NCBI GenBank assembly: GCA_018296165.2
Contig: JACKQL020000045.1
Location: 1-64,000, forward strand
Reading direction: 5' to 3'
Length of the DNA: 64,000 bases
DNA from: Termitomyces sp. T153
Lineage: Eukaryota > Basidiomycota > Agaricomycetes > Agaricales > Lyophyllaceae
A program made the position numbers and the translations under genes. Below are positions 47,365-59,663 of this stretch, piece after piece (within the stretch, counting starts at the first letter, position 1; every line of letters begins with the position of its first letter). The notes under the pieces are model-generated. The model was given only the letters and a program-made list of their open reading frames with translations, was not told the DNA's origin and did no database searches.

Positions 47365-48266
47365 GGTCATGTGGTTTACTGGTACTGCATTGTTAATTTT
47401 TATCAATTTCATGTGGCAGCTGCAGGTTCAACTCCTGTAACTAGCAATATGTCACAACCTTGTTTGTTTTCACTTTTTGTTGAACACATGCGAGTTGTTT
47501 CATTGAACAGGATGCCTAAAATACAACACTATTAAAATGGCAATGTGGTCTACTAGTAGTGTGTTGATGCTTTGTCTCAATCCCATGTGGCAGCTGCAGG
47601 TTCAACTCCTGCAGTTGGCAATAATCATTGTGGAATATGGTTTTTGCATTCTTGATAAAGGAAGTACATGGCATTTTTGTTTATGGTGTAATAAATATGA
47701 CAGGATTACAACAGCAACATGGTGTATTGGTACTGTGTTGTCACTTTGTATCAATGTTATGTGACAGCTGCAGGTTTGACTCCTGTAACTGCCAATGTTA
47801 CTACTTTGTTTGTATTTTTGACCTTGGTACTGCATTGACACTTTGTACTTTTACATCACATGTCTCATACTGCATTGTCACTGAACCAAACACAGTTTTC
47901 TGCTGTAGTGGAATTGCATTTGAAGCTTGTTAGCCTTCCATCCCCTGCAACCTCTGGGTTTGACCCCCAGTGTTTGCATTATCTATCATATTCCATGACA
48001 CTTTTTTATCACACATCTATGGTCTAGTGGAAAGGGCTTTCAAACTTTGAAGTCTTCCATCACTCTGATCAATGTATTGTGTTGATTGCAGGTTTGACTC
48101 CTGTAGCTGGCAATGTTCATGCATGATATGGTTCAAATTTTTTTAACAAACAATCATTCTCAATTACATGTGTGTAACACCTCCTATGGTGTAGTGGAGT
48201 TCCTATTGAAGCTTTGAAGCTTTTCATACCAGCAGGGTCTAGGTTTGACTCCCTGTCCTTGCATTG
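47365..48266 (+). repeat. Cluster of six tRNA-like (SINE-like) units
   Basis: Units at about 47365-47448, 47540-47622, 47716-47797, 47900-47980, 48016-48115 and 48183-48266. Each has an A-box-like sequence (for example TGGTCTAGTGG at 48020 and TGGTGTAGTGG at 48187) and, about 45-70 bp later, a B-box-like sequence. B boxes are GGTTCAACTCC at 47425 and 47599, and GGTTTGACTCC at 47773, 48091 and 48242. These are the two CpG-decay products of GGTTCGACTCC. The unit at 47900 has GGGTTTGACCCCC. No full cloverleaf with acceptor stem was verified, so these are pseudo-tRNAs or SINE heads, not working tRNA genes. Confidence 0.6.
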
Positions 48267-48439
48267 TCTATCATAATCCATGCCAATTTTTTTTATTTTT
48301 GTTTAACACCTGCAAAGTTTTCTTTTGAACCTTATTGGAGCTACTGAGCATTTCTGGAATAACAATATGCTACAAGCAGAAAGGTTGCACCATTGGAAAG
48401 TCCTACTGGAAGTAGTGCCAGATATATCTGTCAGAAGCA

Positions 48440-48560
48440 ATGGAAAATGAAATCTGCTAGAATATGCAGTCCATCAACAACACTGGGCTGTTTGAGTGGA
48501 ATGAAATCCACTGAAATATGCAGTCCATCAAATATGCTAGGCTGTTTGAGTCAATTTGTT
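48440..48560 (+). repeat. Two-copy 54-bp direct repeat
   Basis: Two adjacent units share AATGAAATC, AATATGCAGTCCATCAA and GGCTGTTTGAGT. They lie just right of the tRNA-like cluster. Confidence 0.6.
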
Positions 48561-48859
48561 GTAAGTACTACTTCTTGTTGGAGTTGTAGATCCCTGATTG
48601 CAACAAGCTGCATCCTCTTTCAATCTCTCTGCTTGAGATCTCCTTTGTCTCTTTGAGATGATTGGTAGCAGGTCAGGTGATGCCTTGCACTTCTGATGTG
48701 CCAGTTGATAAGATGGTGTTTCCTCTATTTCTGGTTCATGTGTGTCCTCTTCCTGCTTGAGAATTTCAAGAACAGATCTAGGAATTGTGTAATGAGGAGA
48801 CTCATCTGCTGGGCCATTGATTGGAGTTACTAGGTTGTTCCATCCTCTTTGCCATAGCT

Positions 48860-51340
48860 ATCATATAGTGACATTGCTGACAATCTCACAACTTATTTGA
48901 AAATCAGACATGGGTGTGGGGCTGGGTTCACTAGACAGATCTGGCTCTATAGCACCAGCATTGCTGGCTGGATTGCTTGATGGATCTGGTTGGCTTACAA
49001 TGCCAGGTTTGCTAGATGGATTGGGTTGGCCTGCAATGCCAAGAGTGCCAGTAGGTTTTCCAGGCAGATCTGAGGGGCCTACCATGCTGGATCTTCTGGC
49101 CAGAGAATTTCCCACCATATTACCACTGAATGACCCAACATGCTTTTGTTTCCTCTAATGTTCTCCTTTCTTTTGAGCTGCCTTATGTGATGCTGCAGCA
49201 GCAGCCCTCTTTTCATGGTCAGCACAAGTGCCATACTCAGCAGGAACCCTGTCCTTATTCTTGTTGACATAAACCTTCCACTAGAAGATATCACTGGATG
49301 CATGTTCTTCCTGACAATCTCTCCAGAACTTGAGAAGGCACAACAGCTCTGACCAACCTAGATTGTGGGGATCTTTGAATTCCAGTGATTCAGGAAGATA
49401 TCTTGAATTGATGAATTCAGTACAATTTAACTGCACAGCATTGTATGGAGCTGGTTTGTAACAGAAGCCTGAGGCAATTTCTGAGAATTTTTCAGTGAGA
49501 AAGATTCAAAGAATCAGGACAACAAATTTACTATAATGATTGTTCAAGTAGTCTCAGACAAGCATTTCCAAATCTGGCCAGGTTTGGACCATGTTGCTTG
49601 GTGGAGGTGGTAGTATTGGGAAACCATCACTGTCTTGCTCAAGAGCAAGATCAGGATAGGTCAAAACAGAAGGAGTAGTGTCCTATTGCAAGGTGTTATT
49701 TGTGGCTCTATGTGTGCCCAGGAGAGTGGACATGTAGTCCACCATCTTCTGTTTGAAGTCACCTACAAGGTCAGGAAACATATTTTCAAATGATTACCAG
49801 TTGGTCTATGTCAAGTGAGACATATTGTCATGTCTACAAGTACCATGTTGTTAACAAAGATTAAAATCTGGGATAATATGCACCTACACCCTAAGAGTCA
49901 TGCCTTCTTCTGCAATCCATCCTACAACAGTCCAGCTCAACATGCTCATCTCCTTAAAATGAAGGATGTCTGCATAATCAACTCATTTCAAACCATATTT
50001 GTCTGCCTTTTTTTTTCTAAAAAAAGACATCAGAACAGATCATGAGATGAATAGTGGATACCAGAGGCTGGAGGAGATGGGAGACCAACAGCTCTACATT
50101 GGACAGAAGTGAGGATTGGACAGCAGGCACTGTATAGTGGACAGCCAGTAGGTTGAGGAGCAATATGATGACTTTGGAACAAAAAAAAAAAGACTCCTCA
50201 CTTGCACTGGATATCTGGCAGATTTCCTTTCTCACTCCACTGAGTGGCTGTCCTCTGTAAGCAGTTTTCTTCCTCTGGACTTAGCTGATTCATAACATTT
50301 TTCACAGCCACATTATATTGTGAAAATGCCTCTAGTCATGAGCTGTCAAGATCCTCAACACCCAGCAAGTTTTTTATCTCCTGATTGATTTTCTTTGACA
50401 TTGATTGCTGGACCACATCCCTAACAGAAATTTGCATGAGTGCCCTTGGATCTTTATGTTGGTTATATGGTCTCCAGGAATTTTTTATGTAGTTTCCAAC
50501 TTTCTACTGGAAGGCATTAGAAGTCTGGATTTGGCAAATGTCAATGGGGACTCACCTTGATTTTCTCTACCCACTCTTCTCCAGTTTATGGTGCTGTTCC
50601 CTTACTGGCCCAGTAGTTGAAAATATTGGTGAGGATTTTATCTTTTAAGATGGTGGTTCTAGCCTGATGATTTGGCTCTCATCAGTACATTTCCTTATAT
50701 GGTTCAAAAATTCCCCTCTCATCCACAGTGAAGAGTGGTTCTGTTCATCTTTTTCTCAGAGAAAATATTGGTTCTAGCACCTGGTGTACATTGGGTATGG
50801 GCTCATTGGACAAGGACATTTTGTAGGCCCATTTATCGAATTCAATTTTTGTTGAATGCTGAATCACATAATCTTTAACCCACATGAAAAACTTTCATAG
50901 AGATTGCACCAGAGTCAGCATCCACCTGCTAGAGCAGATGAAGGCCAGCTGGGAAGGTCTGTCTCTCTCTGTGTCAAAAAACTGTCTGTCTCTTCATTAA
51001 ATTGTCTTGCTCCAATTGAAGAATGTCCATAGATGGCCTACCAGATCAGATGACCTACTGGATCAGATGTCCATTCAGCAGACCAGACATTGGCCAGCAG
51101 TCCACAATTTCTGCTGATTCAATCAAATTGTCTTGTACAAGTCTTGCTAATTTTTTCTCACCTACTAAGGGGCACATAGATTTCAGATAACCTTGAAGAA
51201 CTACACCAACTGTGAGGAAATCCAATTTGTTGCTAATGTCACCAACACCAATGAATCTCTGTTTTTCTATTGCCCCTTCTATTGTCCATCTTGGCAGACA
51301 GTCTGATGGTGGCTTTCCTACCTTAGCCCAGTGCATATCA
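48860..51340 (-). pseudogene. Large decayed minus-strand ORF, family unknown
   Basis: Protein-like segments on the minus strand in several frames: AKVGKPPSDCLPRWTIEGAI and LTVGVVLQGYLKSMCPLVGE at 51336-51055; VNKNKDRVPAEYGTCADHEK with an Ala/Lys run at about 49280-49160; and a Pro/Ser tail with three NPSSKPG-like repeats at 49118-48861. This is a decayed protein of perhaps 700 residues, opposite in direction to the KDZ transposase. It may be an accessory ORF of that element or a separate relic. No family is recognised. Confidence 0.4.
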
Positions 51341-51839
51341 CTTGAGGAAAACTTTCACCACAAAATCTTCTTTAAGAATACCTAATGTTGTGGAAAGATT
51401 GCTGATATTGATCATCATCTGTCACACATCACTTCCACCTCTTCACATCAACCAGTCATCTTGTATGGGGCTCATAACAATTTTCCTTTCCCATCTCATA
51501 TGTGCTGCTATATATATTCTGGGAAATCTCTAGGCACACTCTTCAACACCTCATTTGCACCATGAATTTGAATGCTATGATGAAGTGCCAGCAGCACAAG
51601 CAACCAAAACCTATAGTTCTCAGGCAAAAGAGATCTTATGCCTACTGAAGAAAAGACAAGAGTCATTTGGAACTCTAGAGGATTATCTATACTGGTAAAA
51701 GAACAAGTGCCCATTGGTCCAATTCCAGTTGTCACTTCTGCTGTACCATTCCCAGCCACCAATGATGACCATGATTTTTTTTGAGGATGCTACAATGGTA
51801 GATGATATATATCCTGTCTCTATGAAGCATGGCAAGGTA

Positions 51840-54800
51840 AATTTTCATGTCAGAATTGTGCAACATATTATTGTTCATATCTTATAGACACAGGCAGACT
51901 ATTTCAATAACTTCATCAACTATGTTCCACAGTTGCTCAATGGTTTACTTAGCCATGAATCCATTGGTGATATTAGCCATTGTCATGCATGTCCTGACAA
52001 ACATTTTGCACAATAGCAATGCCATGATTGCATTGGTTCAAGAATTTTTTGTTGTAGGTGTTTACACCAAACACACTAGTCCAACCCACTTCACCAACCA
52101 GAGATATGGAATGGCAAAGACTTCCAGCCCATGAACTTATCCAATGCAGGTGGTTATTTCTATGTTTCCCACCATGCAATTCACAATTGCCATGGTGGCA
52201 TGACACAGGTGAATGTTCTTGAGGATCATAAACAAAAAAATGACATTAATGAGCAAGACTTTCTACAAGCCATCCAGAGTATGTCAACATGGTCACAGTG
52301 CTATCAGGCATGCTGAAATTACTAATACAGGTCATGATGAACCAATTGATATTGATGTAGAAACAGGGATTGATAGAAACATGTTTCCAGCACTGGGTCC
52401 ACCAGCAGAAATGAAGTTTTTATCAGTGAATGCATTCCTGGAAATGCAGCTTTTAGCAGTAAATCTGTCCCACAGAGTGGCAGATCAACTGTTTTCATTG
52501 GCAGATGTAAAGGTTTTGTCCATGGATCTGAGGTCAAATCCATCAAATGCATCTATGCCTACCTCACATACCAAAAATCTCAGCTAGAACTCAGATACTA
52601 GAGGAGGAGCAACAGGAACTAGAGGACAATGACACCATAGAAGATAGGGAACTGCCATTGCAACAAATACCAATGGAAGATGTTCCTTCACATGGACCAC
52701 AACAAATGGAGGAAAATTATACTGCTCATGTTGATGGACTTCCTCCCTCTGCAGCCACTGCTAGTTTCAATCTGCCATCTCCATATGAGTGCCATATTGA
52801 GAGAATTGATTGCTTTGGAAGCCCAATTGCACACATTGTACACACAACTGGTGTGCACTACATCAGTGTTGTTGCATGCAAGTGTTCTGGCCAAGATGTC
52901 TGAGTCAAGGATGCCAGCTCATTCCTAGCACATTTGACCAGATGAGAACATATTTTACAATGGCCATTCTGGACAATTTTCATCTGACTAATTTAGAGTG
53001 CAAAGCCTCTGCTGATCAGTATTGGCAGAAACTTGCAAGGATTACTTCATCAATTGCTTCTTCAGGTGAAGTAGATAACCTCTATTGTGAATTACAACAA
53101 CTTTCCCATTCATGGTGCTGGTTAAAAAAATTGAAATAAGCAGGTTTTGGACATGATGAGACAAAAGAACCAATGGCACCAGAGCACAATGAGCTTGCAA
53201 TATTCTGTCCCACTTGCCCTCAACCAGGAGTGAATATTCTGTCAAACTAGGAAGAAGATCTAGTTCAGTGGAAGTTCAATCACTCATTGATGATGGATGG
53301 AAACTTCAAGGCAGGTCATGTCCATCATCATAATCCTGCTCAGGATGTATGGCATTCCAAAGGAGGTGGAATGATGCCCAGGAGGTATGAACTTGATAAA
53401 TATCTTGGGTTTGCAAAGGATAGGCTGACAGTGAGTTTTTCCTTGGATTGCTAACATGTACCATTATTGATTGACTATCAATGTTTGCATCCAAATTGCC
53501 CCCATCTGCCATCTGCTATTAACCTCCACTCTGGCTATTAACTTGATCTAAACACCCCATCCAATATCTGTCATCTGTCATCCACTATTAACCTCCACTC
53601 CAGCCATCTGGTGGATCCATTGCCAGGGAGCTCCTTGTGTAAACACATTGTAGGCCATCAAAAAGGCACTTCTATTGAACAAATCATGCAACATTACTGG
53701 AGTTGTTGCAACAGCATGCACCTGCCATGGCTGCTTTGCTCCTAACAGTGTAACAAACTTAACCCATGGTGAAGGCCAAGTGTATACAGACACAATCTAT
53801 TAAGCATCTCTTGCTGGTATATAACATAGCATGCCAGTGGTATGTCAAGTTTTTCAAACAGTGAGCAGAGGCAGGGGAAGTTTTACCAGATAATCTACTG
53901 GTTGACTATGCAATTGACCTCCTTCATGTCCATGGCCACAAAGAAAATTGCTTTTTCTGCTTTGACCCATCATTTGTTCCAGGAGTTGGCCACATTGCTG
54001 AGGAGATAATTGAAAGTCTTTGGTCTACTCTCAATGAAGTTTCACAGATGGCACAAACTGCTACTCTTGCACATCAGGCAGAAATCCTTGATGATTATAT
54101 GTGTGACTCCAACTGGAAGAAGTTACTTGATATGGTTCCTTCCCTATGCTGAAAATACTTGACAGCCATTGAGATGAGGGAGGCTGCTGTTAATTATTTT
54201 ACTGAATGGTCCATGGAAATCTCAGCAGAACTTATATCAAGCTGGGAGGCTGAGATCACACTTGCTGAAAGTCTGAGGGACCAAGACAAAAAGGCAATGG
54301 ACATCCTTAAAGCTCAGACCATAGGCCTCCAAGCAAGACATGGTGGTAATCTGGTGGACACCAGATTGGAAGCTGGGGGCCAGATGCTAGATACTGATAC
54401 ATTCTGGATCCAACTTGCACTTGACATTGAAGAATGGCAGTGAGTCAAACCCAGATGGTTTCACCACAATTAAGGACTAAGTGTTATATCAGGAATGCAT
54501 TGCAAGACCATGTCTGTTGGATGAGTCAGCAGGCACATGAGAATGAGCAACAAAAGATTGAAGCAGACAGAGAATTATTAAGGGTTCAACTGAGTGTCCT
54601 GGCTGCTTCCCAAGCCAAGCATGGTTATTCTTCCAATTCACAAAAGACTACACTACTTGAGGTGGATGAGATTCCTAGTGCATTTGATGAAGAAACATCA
54701 GATCACAATGAAACATTGCCATATCTGGCAGCAAACCCACTAGCTGGACCAGATCCACTATTAGAACTGGATTCTGCTGCACTAGAAGATCTAGAAATAT

Positions 54801-55660
54801 CCTTGCCATCAACAATTGCTGGTGATCACTTAGGACTGTCCAGTATTGAAAGGCAATTGTGTTTGCTTCAAATCAAAAGGCATATTCAAGCACTCCAAGA
54901 GTTCATCGCTCAAAAATCTTTCATGTATTCTCATATTGTCCAGGTTGCTCCAAGCAAAAGTGTCAAAACCCAAGCCAGGGCATCAATTGACAAAATTCAG
55001 ACAGCCATTTCCATCAAAGCCAGGGCCTATGGAAAATGTTGCAGTGCTCTTATGTGATTAGGCATAGATTCCACATTTGACAAAAAATATTGTATTCTGC
55101 AAAAAGCAGATCTTGTGGCAAGCATGGCTATACATGATCCAAATATTCTTGGATCATCAAGAATAAAGGTTTCTTGGATATGGCAGGCTAATCCAGATAT
55201 AGAAGATGACCCTGAAACTCTCTGTAAATGTAAGTTGCTTTCCACTCAGATATCTATTGTATCATTCTCAATCTGCCTGCCAATTCCATTCATTCACCAT
55301 ATCCATTCATTTGTTGTCAATGCATTGGCCCACTTTCCTCTTTGATTTGCCAGTATCAAATTCATAACCAATCTCACCAACATCCATTGGGTGCGCTACC
55401 TCTGTGCAAGAGCACAACAAAACAGATGGACAGAAGAATGTCAGCTTGTGACCAGTGAAATGGAATGGACTGTTTGCTATTTCCTGAAGCAGGCAGAAAT
55501 ATGGTCCAAGAGGGGCATGTCAGCCAAGAAAAAAAGCCTTCAAGCCTATGCTGACAAAACAGTGGCCATGTGGCATGAACTGAGTTCTTTGGCAACTCAT
55601 AAGTTCAGAAGGGTATACAATGATTTTACACCTCCTCAAAGGGCAACAACACCTTTGTAA
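51840..55660 (+). mobile_element. KDZ-type DNA transposon, decayed transposase (CxC2-KDZ)
   Basis: Plus-strand reading with shifts and stops. 52740-52910 is the CxC2-like cysteine cluster (GVHYISVVACKC). 52930-53280 is the conserved bridge (LDNFHLTNLECKASADQYWQ; AIFCPTCPQPGVNI). At 53293 is MDGNF, with the first expected acidic residue. 53690-53790 gives ACTCHGCFAPNSVTNLTHGE. At 53820 the usual YDIACQW reads YNIACQW. 53890-54130 gives LLHVHGHKENCFF, PGVGHIAEEIIESLWSTLNE and LDDYMCDSNWKKLL. 54159-55057 and 55391-55660 are the C-terminal helical part. KDZ elements are common in basidiomycetes and move by a DDE-type transposase. This copy cannot be active. Confidence 0.85.
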
Positions 55661-56029
55661 TGGAGAGTGCAATGATGGACAAATGGCTGATTATGCCATA
55701 TATATCAGATTTGCCATGCACATCCCATCCACCATGCTGGATTTGCTATGCACATCATATTTGCCATGATCCCTCAAGAAGTCCAGAAGTCCTTTCAGGC
55801 ATGAACAGTTCCTCCCCATCCAGGTCAAGGTGAACATTGGTATGGCTGTGATTGGTGGAACTATATAGGTATTAAGACTGAGCACCTAACTGATGAGACT
55901 GCTGAGGGTTGTCTCCTCATCCATCAAAACACAACTCACAATGAAGGATTGTCAAGCCAAAGCAGCATCCACCAGAAAGCTCTCTTGGCTCTAGACAGGT
56001 TCTGATCAGCAGCTGGACCAAAATTTCCA

Positions 56030-57590
56030 TTGATGGCAAATGACCTAATCTGCCAATTTTCAAGTCTGTCTACTGGACCCACCTCTGCTCACCTCTCTGG
56101 TGCTGATTCTATTGTGCTGTCACACTTAGGAGAACTCACTAGTATTGACTCAATCACCAATTCCATGATGGTGCAATACCATCTTACTGTGCCTCTCCAA
56201 CCTCTATACCTAACACTCAATCACCTGCATGGCCTCCATCAATGCTTGACAAGGCTATTGATCCTTCTAATCCACACCATCCATTCCACCACCTCTTCCT
56301 TAAAAGTAGGAAGAATCCTGGGCACATCTATCACCCTACAAAGAAATCATCCACTATTCAAGCACAAGCACAGTCTCAATCACTTTCCCATCCCATTTCC
56401 CTTGTTTGGCAAAGCTTCTTCTCACTGGCACAAAGTGATGAGAAATGGATGGATGTTGAGAATCCATCATTTGATGATCCAGACCTCAGGGGTATGACTT
56501 TTGAGCCATACCAGTTCAACAACATTCCACCTCTGTTTCATGCTGAGGAAAGTGGATCAGATGAGGAACACCTCCCACCACTCTTCATTGCATCAAACAA
56601 TGGGTCAGACAGCAGATGGGAGCCAGATGACAGTGGGCTTCCTCCTCTGTTTATGGCAATGGATGATGAATTTGACAATGGTGACAGGGCTGACAGCAGA
56701 GGTGAACCAGATGATGGCAGGCTTCCTCCTCTGTTTATAGCAACAGATGACAAGTCTGACAACAGTGACAGGGCTGACAGCAGAGGTGAACTGGATGATG
56801 GTGGGCTTCCTGCTCTGTTTGTGGCAATGGATGATGAGTATGACAAGGAGGTGTTATCTGACAATGGCAATGTACTGAGGCATGATAGTCTTCCCTTTTC
56901 TGTTCATTGCATCAGATGCTGGATCTAACAACAGAACTTCAATTGCCAGATCTGCAGATAATGTACCAGCAAATATAATGTACATCTGCATAGCAGACCA
57001 GCCTGCTGGAGAGATTCCCCCCCCTCATTATTCCACCAGGACTATCACCAAATCCTGCAATGGATAGTGATTCTGCACCATCTCTATTCATTCCAGATCA
57101 CAATTCACATCTGTCAGACAGTGATTTTGCAATGGATACTGAACATGGACTGGCCTGCTTGACTCCACAGGATAATGAAAGTTCATCTGGTACTTCCCCT
57201 ATTTCTCAAGGGAATGATGTAGAGGAGTGGAAAAGATATGATGAAAGAGTAACACTATGTGAGGACAAGAGACACATTGAGATGCTGTACTAGAAATGTG
57301 AGTCAATCCACATCATTTACCTGGCAGACCTAATTGCTTCTGACAGAACAAGCTTTCCAGCAAGCAAGAGATCATGGTGGATGTAGGCCTGTTGACCCTT
57401 TCACCTCAGCCAACTTTGCTGACATTTCTGATGTTCTCTCAGAAACTTCAACTTCATCAAGCACAACATCAAGTGTTGTAGGAACCCTTCCAGAGGATCC
57501 ATATACACCACTTGACTTTGAGTATATAAGCAACACTGGTTTCTTCTTGGATTTGGAAGCAGAACTTGGAGGATGAAGCTATTGATATAG
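56030..57590 (+). pseudogene. Acidic repeat ORF downstream of the KDZ transposase
   Basis: The longest open part is 56242-56928 (228 codons). It contains an 84-bp (28-residue) tandem repeat at 56639-56840 with units beginning LPPLFMAMDD or LPPLFIATDD and continuing DRADSRGEPDDG, plus partial units on either side. A second acidic stretch follows at 57060-57580 after stops. Likely the second ORF of the KDZ element or a neighbouring element, now broken. The function is not known. Confidence 0.5.
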
Positions 57591-57689
57591 ATAGAATCCC
57601 TGTAAATATGAAGAGAAAAGATGCAGAAAAGATGCTGCAGCCACACTGCTGATAGGAGAAATGAGAGTATACTGTGGCACCAGGAAAAA

Positions 57690-57830
57690 TGGGTGCACCA
57701 GATTCCCAGGCCCTGTCAGAAGGCCTCTGGTAGCAGAAATGGGTATACACCAGACCACTGGTGGCCACAGCTGGAAGGCCTCTGGCAGTGGAAATAGGTA
57801 TACACCAGACTGGGCCACCAGGAAAAAGTG
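57690..57830. repeat. Short direct repeat
   Basis: Two copies of AAGGCCTCTGG followed by GAAAT-GGTATACACCAGAC occur within 140 bp. No coding sense. Confidence 0.5.
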
Positions 57831-57939
57831 TTGTACCCACAGGAATTTACAAAACTTGAAGCTACAAAACATTTAAAGCATACAAATGTTATGTGGAATA
57901 GTGGAAATCAAACAGAAAAAAAACTCATTGCAAATCACT

Positions 57940-58745
57940 AGGTCAAGGGGTGGGAGTCAAACTTGAGGCTTGACAGTTGGAGTGTGGCTTAACCAACAAT
58001 CCAAACCACTGATCCATGGTGGCTCACAATAGCATGTCATTATAGGCATTTGCTGGAACAAACAATTGTCAATTGAAATGATGACTAAAAAACCTTTTGT
58101 CAACTACAGAACATCAAGCAAGGAATTCAAACCACTAAAGCATAGTGCTTTGGAAAGATAAGCCAGCTACAAGTATATGTTGTAGCAAAGAGTGGACAAT
58201 TAAAACAAATTTATAGACAATGAATGTCAAGCAAGGGATTTGAACCCTCAACCTGAGCATATGAGACTGCAGACATTGGCAGAGTGCTAACATTCTAACC
58301 CTACAAGGGCCTGTTACATCAGGCAAGTTAATCATGAAACAAACAATGGTTGATTAAAATGATGACTAAAAAAAGTTTCCATACCAGAATGTCAAGCAAG
58401 GAATTCAAACCCTCAGCCGGAGCATATGAGGCTGCAGACATCAGCAGACCTCTAACATTCAAACCCATTAAGCCACACAGGCCTGCTATATCAAGCAAAT
58501 CAAGAGCATCTGTAGAGCACTGCAGCAATCAAGGATTTGGCAGGTAGCCAGCCTGAATACCCAAACCATGAGAGTATTTTGCTTCAGAGTGTGCCTAAAC
58601 ATCAGTTAGAGCACAGGAGAAAAAGTGCAATAAATATAATGAAAGACTAAATCAGTAGGCAATTGTCAGATCAGAAGGTTGAACCCTCATCCTGACAGAG
58701 AGAAGTATGACCTGATGGCATTTTGAACCACTAAGCCATGATACT
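57940..58745 (-). repeat. tRNA-like units on the minus strand, right of the KDZ element
   Basis: On the minus strand at least four units show A- and B-box-like motifs: 58022-57940 (TGGATCAGTGG ... AGTTTGACTCC), 58310-58208 (GTTAGAATGTTAGC ... GGGTTCAAATCC), 58490-58390 (similar, partial) and 58745-58672 (TGGCTTAGTGG ... GGGTTCAACC). They are opposite in direction to the cluster at 47365-48266. They share words such as TCAAGCAAGG with one another. Pseudo-tRNA or SINE origin is likely. Confidence 0.55.
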
Positions 58746-59660
58746 GTACTAAGAATGATATTTTAATGAATCATTTGTGGAGTGCCCCAATTATTGGCAT
58801 GGTCATTTTCACTGGGCTTGCAACAGATGAACAGTTCTGTGATGGCTTCCCATGCCTAACACTTTGACAGATATCTATACAGACAAACCAAGAGCTTTTG
58901 AATGGAAATGCATCTGTAACAGATATGCTTTTGTGACAGGATCTGGCAACAGACAAAAAAATCAACAAAGGAGTGGCCTAAAAAGCTGGCTAACAGAGCT
59001 GCTTTTGGCAATGGATGTCATATAGCAATGGAAAGCGGAGACAACAGAAAGAGTTATATGATGGCACACACCAGCTAATGGAACTGCTTGTTGCAATGGA
59101 TGTGATATAGCAATGAAAAGTGGACAGTGGATGTCCACTGATACCATTGACAACAATACAATGTACTACTCCCATGAACCAAGAGGGCAGTCAAAGATGT
59201 CTGCTCAGAGTGTTTATGACAACACATTGTATTGCAATGGCACTGTTGCAGATGCAACATTGTTATCTTCCACTACAATGCAGAGGACTCTGCTGGACAT
59301 GTAGCATACAATACAAAACATGTTCCACTATGATGTCTGACACATGCACTTGTAGTGCCCTACCCTGAGGGGACAGCTCTGTCAAACATAATCACTTTAT
59401 CATCAAATATAGCAACAGCATACCCACAATGGTGAAACATTGCATCAACCTGCTCTTGATCTTGATGCTGCTCAAATTCTCCATGATGACTCTAGTACTC
59501 TGCTTGGATGTTGACCCAGTTCTCACCAGGAAGAGGAGGGGTTGAGAACACTGATGACAATGACAATGAAGCTGATGATAAGGCTAAGGAAAATATAGTG
59601 AAGAATTAGGGAAGTGACCCATACTCTGCACCTTTATGGTCTTGATGCTAAAATGGAGGA
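58746..59660. repeat. Repeat-derived spacer with a short tandem duplication
   Basis: At 58996-59120 two units of about 87 bp share GCAATGGATGT-ATATAGCAATG. The rest is CpG-poor without a gene. Confidence 0.45.
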
Positions 59661-59663
59661 TGA

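Noticed and set aside
47365..48266. Working tRNA genes
   Set aside because: B boxes have lost the CG at their core and no closed acceptor stem was verified.
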